Source: Canicola haemoglobinophilus (GTDB lineage Bacteria; Pseudomonadota; Gammaproteobacteria; Enterobacterales; Pasteurellaceae). Taken from it: a DNA stretch of 59,594 nucleotides. This document shows positions 34,183-41,384 of this stretch, piece after piece (within the stretch, counting starts at the first letter, position 1; every line of letters begins with the position of its first letter). The DNA is taken from assembly GCF_002015075.1 (NCBI RefSeq), contig NZ_MUXZ01000041.1, positions 1 through 59,594 on the forward strand, given 5' to 3'. The position numbers were made by a program, and so were the translations under genes. A model generated the notes under the pieces. It was not told the DNA's origin. It saw only the letters and a program-made list of their open reading frames with translations, and searched no databases.

Positions 34183-35724
34183 TTAGATTTGCGCATTGGT
34201 TTGTAGAATTGCATTAATTACCGCCTTGGCTTTATGGCGAGTTTCGTCAGCTTCCATTTGCGGATCAGAATCTAAAACTTCACCACAACCAGCCTGAATA
34301 TAGGCGATACCTTGTTGTACAAAAGCAGAACGGATAACGATACAAGTATCAAAATGACCGTCAGATGTTAAATATCCTACCGCACCGCCATAGCTGTGAC
34401 GTTTTTGTTTTTCTACTTGATAAATTAATTGCATTGCTTTGATTTTTGGTGCACCCGTAAGGGTTCCCATATTCATACAAGCCTGATAAGCATGAAGCGC
34501 ATCAAGCTCAGGGCGCAATTTGCCAACAACTCGAGAAACAAGGTGCATAATGTGGGAATAGCGATCCACTTGCATTAAATCTTTGACTTGTCTTGTACCA
34601 CTTTCACTTACTCGGGCAATGTCATTACGTGCAAGGTCAACTAGCATAAGATGTTCAGCAAGTTCTTTTTTATCTAAACGTAATTCTAATTCCAAACGAG
34701 CATCTAATTCAGGATCAATATTTCCTTGCTGATCAAATCCACGAGGACGAGAACCAGCAATGGGGTAGATTTCCACTTGGCGATTTTTTGGATTATATTT
34801 CAATGCACTTTCTGGAGATGCACCAAATAAGGTAAAGTCTGCATCTTGCATAAAAAACATATAAGGGCTTGGATTGTTTTGTTTTAATTGGCGATAGCTC
34901 GCTAGCGTATTGGGACATTCCAACATAAAGCGGCGAGAAGGCACAATTTGGAAAACATTGCCCATATAAATATGTTGTTTTAGTTGCTTGATAATAGCTT
35001 TAAAAGCTTCATCTTCTAGATTGGTTCGTACTTCTGTGCTGGCGTTTGTAATGCTTAAGTGCGGTTCAATTTTTGTGAGTTTTTGACAAATTGCTATCGC
35101 ACTTTTTTGTACATTCTTCAACTCTTGAGCCTGAAAACAGAAGGATTGCAAAGTCGCTTGTTGTAATTGATGATCGATCACCAATAAATTTTCTGCTAAA
35201 TAAAACACATAATCTGGGCAAGTTAATCCATCATCTTCTAAGTGAATATTTTCCATTGGGATAAAGTTAGCCACTAAATCATAAGCAAATAATCCACCTA
35301 AAAAAATGGGCGTTGACGCTTGAGCATAAAGATCAGTCAAGCAACGTAAGCCATCAAAAACCGTTGTAGCTTGTAATTTGCTGTCTTCATCAAGATTTGA
35401 ATTAAGCGGGTAAATTGCAATTTCTAAGTTGTTCTCAGTGCTGGAGAGGATTTGTGCTTTTGTTTGTAATTGTTCTTGAATAAGAGGTAATACCACTTTG
35501 CCATTATTACTTAATGCCTTAAATGTAATTTTGTTACCTAAACAAGAAATTTTAACGGCGGTGTTGACTAGCAATAAACTTTTTAAACTATTTTTGCTAG
35601 AAATCTCCGCACTTTCTAATAAAAGTGTATGAGCTTGTTGCTTACAAAGCGTGGCAAAAATTGCCGTAGGATCTTTGTAATAAGGGACTTGTTGAGTGAA
35701 TACTTCAATAAAGGGAGAAGGCAT
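34183..35724 (-). CDS. trpE: Anthranilate synthase component I
   Basis: TrpE converts chorismate and ammonia to anthranilate and is normally inhibited by tryptophan. The protein is 513 residues. The N-terminal regulatory region includes LLLESAEISSKNSLKS with the LLES-type tryptophan contact. The chorismate-binding half starts about residue 230 (GNVFQIVPSRRF, PSPYMFFMQ, GASPESAL, PIAGSRPRG, DLARNDIARV, GTLTGAPKIKAMQ, GCGEVLDSDPQMEADET). It is first in the trp cluster; transcription begins about 33 bases upstream under a TrpR-like operator. Confidence 0.96.
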   Translation of the reverse strand: MPSPFIEVFTQQVPYYKDPTAIFATLCKQQAHTLLLESAEISSKNSLKSLLLVNTAVKISCLGNKITFKALSNNGKVVLPLIQEQLQTKAQILSSTENNLEIAIYPLNSNLDEDSKLQATTVFDGLRCLTDLYAQASTPIFLGGLFAYDLVANFIPMENIHLEDDGLTCPDYVFYLAENLLVIDHQLQQATLQSFCFQAQELKNVQKSAIAICQKLTKIEPHLSITNASTEVRTNLEDEAFKAIIKQLKQHIYMGNVFQIVPSRRFMLECPNTLASYRQLKQNNPSPYMFFMQDADFTLFGASPESALKYNPKNRQVEIYPIAGSRPRGFDQQGNIDPELDARLELELRLDKKELAEHLMLVDLARNDIARVSESGTRQVKDLMQVDRYSHIMHLVSRVVGKLRPELDALHAYQACMNMGTLTGAPKIKAMQLIYQVEKQKRHSYGGAVGYLTSDGHFDTCIVIRSAFVQQGIAYIQAGCGEVLDSDPQMEADETRHKAKAVINAILQTNAQI

Positions 35725-35758
35725 AATGAATTCCTTTTCTATGACAATATTTAATTGT

Positions 35759-35792
35759 GTACTATTAAACTAGTGCGGGATATTTTTGTCAA
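35759..35792 (-). promoter_or_regulatory. trp promoter with TrpR-like operator
   Basis: On the minus strand, -35 TTGACA (35787-35792) and -10 TTTAAT (35764-35769) are 17 bases apart. The operator GCACTAGTTTAATAGTAC (35759-35776) matches the E. coli trp operator core ACTAGT-TA-ACTAGT closely and covers the -10 box. Only about 33 bases separate the expected transcription start from trpE, too few for an attenuator leader peptide. Confidence 0.8.
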
Positions 35793-35929
35793 TAGGGGGA
35801 AAGGAATTATTCCAAAAGAATGATGATTTTATGCAAATTAAAATGCTTAGATAATAAATTACGTCTTGTTTTTTTAATTTGGTTGTTTATATTATGTATC
35901 TACATTTGGTTGAAAAGGAGGAGAGTGAA

Positions 35930-36178
35930 ATGCAACTATGTATCAAAAAGTGGGGCAATAGTGCAGCAATACGCATACCACAAACGATTTTGGCTCAATT
36001 ACATTTGAAAGAAAACGATCTCTGTTCTGCTGAGATTATTGACAACAGTCTAGTACTACGTCCTGAAAAACCAAAGAAAAAATATGATTTAAAAACTTTA
36101 TTAGCTGAAATGCCGCAAGATTTACCTAGGGTTGATGCTTGGGATGAATTATCCAATGTGGGATTGGAGGAAAGTTGA
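35930..36178 (+). CDS. mazE: MazE-family antitoxin
   Basis: This 82-residue SpoVT/AbrB-fold antitoxin starts at ATG 35930, which has a strong GGAGG; an upstream ATG at 35894 is out of line with the family. The DNA-binding N-terminal half reads CIKKWGNSAAIRIPQTILAQLHL, the MazE/ChpBI signature. The C-terminal acidic tail (DLPRVDAWDELSNVGLEES) would bind and block the toxin. Its stop overlaps the toxin start (TGATG), the usual antitoxin-toxin coupling. The pair would autorepress from the region upstream. Confidence 0.9.
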   Translation: MQLCIKKWGNSAAIRIPQTILAQLHLKENDLCSAEIIDNSLVLRPEKPKKKYDLKTLLAEMPQDLPRVDAWDELSNVGLEES

Positions 36179-36516
36179 TGTATATACCTGAACGTGGCGA
36201 TATTATTCATTTACAATTTGATCCTGCCAGCGGGCAAGAAATGAAGGGAAACCACTTTGCATTGGTAGTAAGTAGTAAATCATTTAATCAGCGAGGTTTA
36301 GCTTTTGTGTGTCCAATTTCACAAGGTGTTCATTCTCGTTCATTTGGCACTGTTGTAAGCCTGATGGGGACAGGTTTGCATACACAAGGTGCGGTACATT
36401 GTCATCAGTTAAAATCTTTAGATTGGAAAATCCGTCAAGCTAAGTGTAAAGAGCAGGTTCCAGATTTTATTGTGGAAGACGTATTGCTCAGGATAGAAGC
36501 AATTTTATCCGATTAA
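36178..36516 (+). CDS. mazF: MazF/ChpBK-family mRNA interferase toxin
   Basis: This 112-residue ribosome-independent RNase toxin closely resembles ChpBK/MazF: PERGDIIHLQFDPASGQEMKGNHFALVVS at the start, CPISQG in the middle, QLKSLDWKIRQAK and the C-terminal VEDVLLRIEAIL. The conserved Arg in ERGD and the PIS loop used in catalysis are present, so it is likely functional. It overlaps mazE by one base. The pair sits between the trp operon and azoR and may be a recent arrival. Confidence 0.9.
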   Translation: MYIPERGDIIHLQFDPASGQEMKGNHFALVVSSKSFNQRGLAFVCPISQGVHSRSFGTVVSLMGTGLHTQGAVHCHQLKSLDWKIRQAKCKEQVPDFIVEDVLLRIEAILSD

Positions 36517-36547
36517 AAAGAGTAAAATTTTGGAGGATTTTAAAGAT

Positions 36548-36582
36548 GAAAAAATGGCACAGTATTTAGTTGCGCCATTATT
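36548..36582 (-). terminator. Terminator between mazF and azoR
   Basis: On the minus strand, ATGGCGCA / TGTGCCAT (one G-U pair) with a 9-base loop is followed by TTTTTTC. On the plus strand TATTTTG follows, so it may also end mazEF. Confidence 0.6.
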
Positions 36583-36599
36583 TTGTATAAAAGAGTAAA

Positions 36600-37190
36600 T
36601 TATAGTGTAGCTACAATTTCATCAATTTTTGCTTTAGCACCAGCTTGTGCTTTTTCAATGTATTCTGGACCGTAGCCGATAGCTTCTGCGTAAACAAATT
36701 GAACATCAGTGATGCCGATAAAGCCTAGGAATGTTGTTAAGTAAGCAGTGATAGTGTCAGTTGCTTGACCTTGGTGGAAACCACCGAATGCACATAATAC
36801 GATAGCTTTTTTGCCTTTTACTAAACCTTCTGGACCATTTGCACTGTATTGGAAAGTTACACCTGGGCGAGCGATGAAGTTGATGTAGCTTTTTAATTGT
36901 GTTGGAACGCTGAAGTTGTACATTGGTGCATTAATAACGATAGTGTCCGCATTTTTTAATTCATCTACTAATTCGTTTGATAAGGCTAATAGTGCTTTTT
37001 CTTGATCATTTTGTGGCTCGCCACGTAATGCACTTACTGCTGTCAAATCAAAGTGCGGTAATGGATTTGCTGCTAAATCACGCTCAACAACATTTGCGTT
37101 GTTTAATTTAGATACTAAGTAGTTAGATAATTGATTGGTTTGAGAGTTATCAGCTAAGATGCTTGATTTTAATACTAATACATTGCTCAT
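36600..37190 (-). CDS. azoR: FMN-dependent NADH-azoreductase
   Basis: This 196-residue flavodoxin-like quinone/azo reductase aligns with E. coli AzoR from end to end: SNVLVLKSSILADNSQTNQLS at the start, the FMN site APMYNFSVPTQLKSYIN and then FARPG-like, GPEGLVKGKKAIV and FLGFIGITDVQFVYAEAIGYGPE. It probably protects against quinone and thiol stress by two-electron reduction. It is a single gene with its own GGAAA ribosome site and no evident regulator next to it. Confidence 0.94.
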   Translation of the reverse strand: MSNVLVLKSSILADNSQTNQLSNYLVSKLNNANVVERDLAANPLPHFDLTAVSALRGEPQNDQEKALLALSNELVDELKNADTIVINAPMYNFSVPTQLKSYINFIARPGVTFQYSANGPEGLVKGKKAIVLCAFGGFHQGQATDTITAYLTTFLGFIGITDVQFVYAEAIGYGPEYIEKAQAGAKAKIDEIVATL

Positions 37191-37377
37191 TGTGTTTTCC
37201 TTTTTGAATGGGGTTAAATAAAGACTGTTGCATTATAAAAGCTATTTTTTTCAAGTAAAGTTGCATTTTAGAAAAAGATTGTTTCCTATTAGTAAATAAT
37301 AAGCAATAAAATTGCACTTTAAAATAAATTCGCTATGATAACCAGTTTGTAATTTGACTTAGATAAGGAAAGAAAAA

Positions 37378-38436
37378 ATGTGGTCTGAATTATTCATGGG
37401 CTATGGCTTATTTATTTTAGAAATCCTCACAATTTTGTTAGTTATTGCAGGGTTCGTGATGATGGTTATGACATTGAAAGAACGTAAATCACATCAAGTG
37501 GGGGAGTTAGTTATTACAGATTTATCGGTGGAGTATGAAGATAATAGTAAAAAACTACGAGATTTTCACCTTAGCGACGACGCGCTAAAACAAGCTGAAA
37601 AAGCCCAGAAAAAAGCCGATAAAATGAAAGCAAAAGAAGAAAAAGCTAAACGTAAAAAAGGCGAAATTATCAATGAAGAACGGAAACCTCATCTTTTTGT
37701 GTTGAATTTTAAAGGCGATATTTCTGCTTCAGAAACCACCGCACTTAGAGAAGAAATCAGTGCCATTATTGCAGCAGCTCAAGCGGATGATGAAGTTTTA
37801 CTGCGTTTAGAAAGCCCGGGTGGTGTTGTACATGGTTATGGATTAGCCGCATCTCAGTTGGCTCGTTTAAAACAACATAATATCAAGTTAACTGTAGCAG
37901 TTGATAAAGTGGCAGCAAGTGGTGGTTATATGATGGCTTGTGTAGCAGATAAAATTATTTCTGCGCCTTTTGCTATTATTGGTTCTATTGGGGTTGTCGC
38001 ACAAATTCCTAATATTCATCGTTTGTTAAAAAAACATGATGTAGATGTTGATGTAATGACGGCTGGTGAATATAAACGTACTATGACGATTTTGGGGGAA
38101 AATACCGAAAAAGGAAAAGAGAAGTTCCAGCAAGAGTTAGAAGAAACTCATTTGTTATTTAAACAATTTGTGTCGCAAAATAGACCGCACTTGGATGTTG
38201 AAAAAATTGCCACTGGTGAGCATTGGTTTGGTCAACAAGCATTAGAGTTAAATTTAGTAGATGAAATTGCTACAAGCGATGATTTATTATTGCAAGCAAT
38301 TAAAGATAAAACGGTGCTTTCTGTGAAATATGTAATGAAGAAATCACTTATTCAAAAATTAGGTAAACAAGCGGAAGAAAGTTCGGCGAATATGCTATTA
38401 CGCTTGTTAAAACGTAACGAGCGAGCTTTCATGTAA
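37378..38436 (+). CDS. sohB: Protease SohB (S49 family)
   Basis: This 352-residue inner-membrane serine protease has an N-terminal membrane segment (about 10-30), a lysine-rich linker (AEKAQKKADKMKAKEEKAKR) and the S49 peptidase domain from about residue 95. The oxyanion region LRLESPGGVVHGYGLAASQL near 140-160, the nucleophile Ser in KVAASGGYMMAC near 180 and the general-base Lys in the YKRTMT segment near 236 match E. coli SohB. It acts in the periplasm as a suppressor of HtrA loss. It is a single gene. Confidence 0.94.
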   Translation: MWSELFMGYGLFILEILTILLVIAGFVMMVMTLKERKSHQVGELVITDLSVEYEDNSKKLRDFHLSDDALKQAEKAQKKADKMKAKEEKAKRKKGEIINEERKPHLFVLNFKGDISASETTALREEISAIIAAAQADDEVLLRLESPGGVVHGYGLAASQLARLKQHNIKLTVAVDKVAASGGYMMACVADKIISAPFAIIGSIGVVAQIPNIHRLLKKHDVDVDVMTAGEYKRTMTILGENTEKGKEKFQQELEETHLLFKQFVSQNRPHLDVEKIATGEHWFGQQALELNLVDEIATSDDLLLQAIKDKTVLSVKYVMKKSLIQKLGKQAEESSANMLLRLLKRNERAFM

Positions 38437-38619
38437 CTCTTTACAAAACTTGACAAAAAGTTAGCAAAATTTAGTTTACATTTTTACTATTTGATATTAG
38501 TATTTCGAGCAATATTGGCGTAATTTAGAGCGACAATATTATTGCAATAATAAAAGCGCTAAGCTAATTAAGCTATTTGGCATGAATTTAAAAAACTTAT
38601 TATAAATTAAGGTAAAATA

Positions 38620-39441
38620 ATGAAACTATCACGTCTTGTATTATCTACTGTTGCTGTCGCAACATTAGCTGCTTGTGGTAACCTAAGTAATGTAACCGAT
38701 GAAGGAACATCAGATAATTTAGTATGGCCAAAAATTGATCAGTCAAGATTCAATCATGATGGTAGCCAATTTGGCTCTTGGCCAAATTGGGATAATGTTC
38801 GTATGGTTGAGCGTGGCATGAATAAAGATCAACTTTATAACCTATTAGGTCGTCCACACTTCGCAGAAGGCTTATATGGCGTTCGTGAATGGGATTATGC
38901 TTTTAACTATCGTGAAAATGGTGTGCATAAAATTTGTCAATACAAAATCTTATTTGACAAAAATATGAATGCACAAAACTTCTACTGGTTCCCTAATGGT
39001 TGTAATGGAAATTCATCATTCAGCTTAAGTGGTGACTTCCTATTTGACTTTGATAAAGATACGTTAACAGCTAAAGGCGTTGAAGTTGTTGATAACGTTG
39101 CGGCACAGTTAAAATCGACAGGTGCTAAAGATGTTAAAGTTGCTGGATTCACAGATCGTTTAGGTTCAGACTCTTATAACTTGGATCTTTCTCAACGTCG
39201 TGCAGATCGTGTTAAAGCTCGTTTGATCCAGCAAGGAGTTAATGCTCATATTACTGCGATTGGTTATGGTAAAAAACAACAAGTTAAAGCTTGTAACAAT
39301 GAGTCTGGCAAAGCATTAAGAGATTGTTTACGTCCAAACCGTCGTGTTGAGATCTCGGCATATGGTACATTGTTGAAACAATATAATGGTGGCGAAATTA
39401 AAGGTGGTACAACAGGTCCAGCGCCATACTACCAAAAATAA
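38620..39441 (+). CDS. OmpA-family lipoprotein with BamE-like middle domain
   Basis: This 273-residue outer-membrane lipoprotein has lipobox LAAC (Cys19). A BamE/SmpA-like segment follows (RGMNKDQLYNLLGRPHF near 66-82, then W-Y-FNYRENG). A C-terminal OmpA peptidoglycan-binding domain begins about residue 145 (LFDFDKDTLTAKG, GFTDRLGSDSYNLDLSQRRADRVKARL, RPNRRVEI). The order resembles the Pasteurellaceae surface lipoprotein also studied as a vaccine candidate. It would tether outer membrane to peptidoglycan. A clear terminator follows. Confidence 0.88.
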   Translation: MKLSRLVLSTVAVATLAACGNLSNVTDEGTSDNLVWPKIDQSRFNHDGSQFGSWPNWDNVRMVERGMNKDQLYNLLGRPHFAEGLYGVREWDYAFNYRENGVHKICQYKILFDKNMNAQNFYWFPNGCNGNSSFSLSGDFLFDFDKDTLTAKGVEVVDNVAAQLKSTGAKDVKVAGFTDRLGSDSYNLDLSQRRADRVKARLIQQGVNAHITAIGYGKKQQVKACNNESGKALRDCLRPNRRVEISAYGTLLKQYNGGEIKGGTTGPAPYYQK

Positions 39442-39457
39442 TCTATTCTAAATAGTT

Positions 39458-39490
39458 AAGGGCATCGTTATTGATGCCCTTTATTTTTTA
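39458..39490 (+). terminator. Terminator after the OmpA-family lipoprotein
   Basis: A perfect 9-base stem AAGGGCATC / GATGCCCTT with a 6-base loop is followed by TATTTTTTAT. Confidence 0.85.
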
Positions 39491-39494
39491 TAAC

Positions 39495-40376
39495 TTATTG
39501 ATTATTTTTATTCAAAATCTGATTAACCAATTTTTGCGTTAGATGAACATAATTATGTTGGCTACCATAAAAACGATGACTAAAGTTAAGCAGATAATAG
39601 AGTTGATAAATAGATTTCCTTTCTGCATAACCCTCATCTAATGGATATATTTCATTATAGCGTTGGTAAAAATTCTCTGGGAAGGGCTCAAACAAAGCAG
39701 AAAATGCTAGATCACATTCTCTATCTCCCCAATAACAAGCAGGATCACAAGTAAAAATTCTATCATTAACTTGAATACAGTTTTCTATCCACAAATTGCC
39801 ATGTAGTAAGGCTGGTTTAGGGTTATGCTTATTCAAAATATTTGCAACAGCTTGTACTATTACGTCTATTTCTCCAAATATCAGCCCTTTTTCCTTACAA
39901 ATTTGTAATTGCCAACCTATACGATTTTCACTGAAAAACTTAGCCCAATTTGTATTCCAGTCGTTTGGTTGATAAACAGGTCCTAACCAGGTATCAAAAT
40001 CTAATCCATATTTATCAGGACCTTGTATTTGGTGCAATTTTGCTAATTTCTCAGCTAATAAGGTAAATGCAGCTTCCTTTAGGGGACTGCTATCTAAGGC
40101 TTCCAAAAGCAAAAAACTATGTGCTTGTGAATTACCTACACCATAAACCATGGGGACATCAATAGAGTTTGTTTTGGCTAAAAGTGCTAATTGTTCTGCT
40201 TCTGTACGAAACATTGAACGATAGCTCTTTTCGTTAACTTTAACAAAAACAGATTGAACATCATCATTAATTAGCCAAGTTTCATTCATCTCACTAGAAT
40301 GTAATTTCTCTTTATGCTTAATAAAATAATAAGCACCAAATTGCTCCGCTAATACTTGAGAAATAGATTTCCACAT
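39495..40376 (-). CDS. Fructosamine kinase-family protein (YniA-like), catalytic Asp replaced
   Basis: This 293-residue protein starts at ATG 40376, preceded by a perfect GGAGG; the longer frame to 40439 has no support. It aligns with E. coli YniA and the fructosamine/ketosamine-3-kinase family (WLINDDVQSVFVKVN, TEAEQL-LLA, VP-VYGVG, LLLEALD, GF-DTWLGP, TCDPACYWGDRECDLA). Such kinases deglycate proteins by phosphorylating Amadori adducts. The family's catalytic HGDLW reads HGNLW here (codon AAT, one base from GAT); Asp is normally the catalytic base. The metal-binding DPACYWGDRECD is intact. Activity is therefore doubtful. Confidence 0.85.
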   Translation of the reverse strand: MWKSISQVLAEQFGAYYFIKHKEKLHSSEMNETWLINDDVQSVFVKVNEKSYRSMFRTEAEQLALLAKTNSIDVPMVYGVGNSQAHSFLLLEALDSSPLKEAAFTLLAEKLAKLHQIQGPDKYGLDFDTWLGPVYQPNDWNTNWAKFFSENRIGWQLQICKEKGLIFGEIDVIVQAVANILNKHNPKPALLHGNLWIENCIQVNDRIFTCDPACYWGDRECDLAFSALFEPFPENFYQRYNEIYPLDEGYAERKSIYQLYYLLNFSHRFYGSQHNYVHLTQKLVNQILNKNNQ

Positions 40377-40549
40377 AGTTCCTCCGATATTATTCAAGTC
40401 AACTTGCTTGGATAATAATCTTAATATCAATATCAACAATATTCTGTGATAGTCGTCAAGTTTTAATAAATATCTTGTTTGCAGCTTGAAAATTAAGTCA
40501 CAGATCAGCTAAATTAGCTCGCTCATCTAGGATAAAACAGGAGAAAATA

Positions 40550-41197
40550 ATGAAATTATATATTTATGACCATTGTCCATTTTGCGTTCGTGCACGCATG
40601 ATTTTTGGCTTAAAAAATCTTGATGTAGAGAAAATTGTTCTTTTAAATGATGATGAAGATACGCCAATTAGTTTAGTTGGTAAAAAAGTTGTACCTATTT
40701 TAATTAGAGAAGATGGCACAGCAATGCCAGAAAGTTTAGATATTGTGCATTATATTGATGAACATTATGGAGAGAAAATTTTATCCTCTGATATTCGTCC
40801 GGAAATTAATGATTGGGTTAAACAAGTCAGCCAATATTATAATCGCCTGACCATGCCTCGCTTCATTGAGCTTAATTTACCAGAATATTCAACACAAAGT
40901 GCGGTGGATTATTTTGTCAAAAAGAAAACAGAAAGTATCGGAGAGTTCAATGAAAACCTTGCAAATACTGCACAATATTTACAACAACTTCAGCAAGATT
41001 TAGCAACATTAGAGCCTCTTGTATTATCTTCTGAAACACTCAATGGAAAACTTTCCTTAGAGGATATTATTGTCTTCCCAATTTTGCGCAATTTAACCTG
41101 TGTAAAAGGTTTGGTTTATCCAGCTAAAATCCAAGATTATTTGGTCAATATGGCAGAGAAAAGCAAGGTTGATTTATACTCAGACAGAGTTATTTAG
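40550..41197 (+). CDS. grxB: Glutaredoxin 2
   Basis: This 215-residue GST-like glutaredoxin (E. coli 215) has the redox motif CPFC at residues 9-12 (YDHCPFCVRARMIFG) and the VGKKVVPIL segment. The C-terminal helical half (ending YSDRVI) matches GrxB. It reduces protein and low-molecular-weight disulfides with glutathione. Preceded by GGAG; the region between it and thrS holds an uptake-sequence terminator. Confidence 0.94.
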   Translation: MKLYIYDHCPFCVRARMIFGLKNLDVEKIVLLNDDEDTPISLVGKKVVPILIREDGTAMPESLDIVHYIDEHYGEKILSSDIRPEINDWVKQVSQYYNRLTMPRFIELNLPEYSTQSAVDYFVKKKTESIGEFNENLANTAQYLQQLQQDLATLEPLVLSSETLNGKLSLEDIIVFPILRNLTCVKGLVYPAKIQDYLVNMAEKSKVDLYSDRVI

Positions 41198-41253
41198 TTT
41201 TAGCTGATGACATAAAGGAAATAATACGTTTTTTACTAAATTTCTGATAAAAT

Positions 41254-41308
41254 GCACCGCACTTTTATTGTACAGGGTAGGTATAAATAAAAGTGCGGTG
41301 CTTTTTTT
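41254..41308 (+). terminator. Uptake-sequence terminator after grxB
   Basis: A perfect 16-base inverted repeat, GCACCGCACTTTTATT / AATAAAAGTGCGGTGC, containing paired uptake signals with a 16-base loop, is followed by seven T. Confidence 0.85.
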
Positions 41309-41344
41309 AGCACTTTTTTATTTTATGTTTAACTCAATTCACAA

Positions 41345-41366
41345 GTAACCTTTCGTATGGGTTACC
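41345..41366 (+). promoter_or_regulatory. thrS translational operator mimicking the tRNA-Thr anticodon arm
   Basis: The stem GTAACCT / GGGTTAC (last pair G-U) closes a 7-base loop TTCGTAT. The loop centre, CGT, equals the CGU threonine anticodon with U33-like and A37-like neighbours. It lies 20-40 bases before the thrS start. In E. coli ThrRS binds such an anticodon-like hairpin in its own mRNA and blocks ribosome binding. The match in size, loop and place supports the same feedback here. Confidence 0.75.
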
Positions 41367-41384
41367 ACTGTATAAGGATTAACA

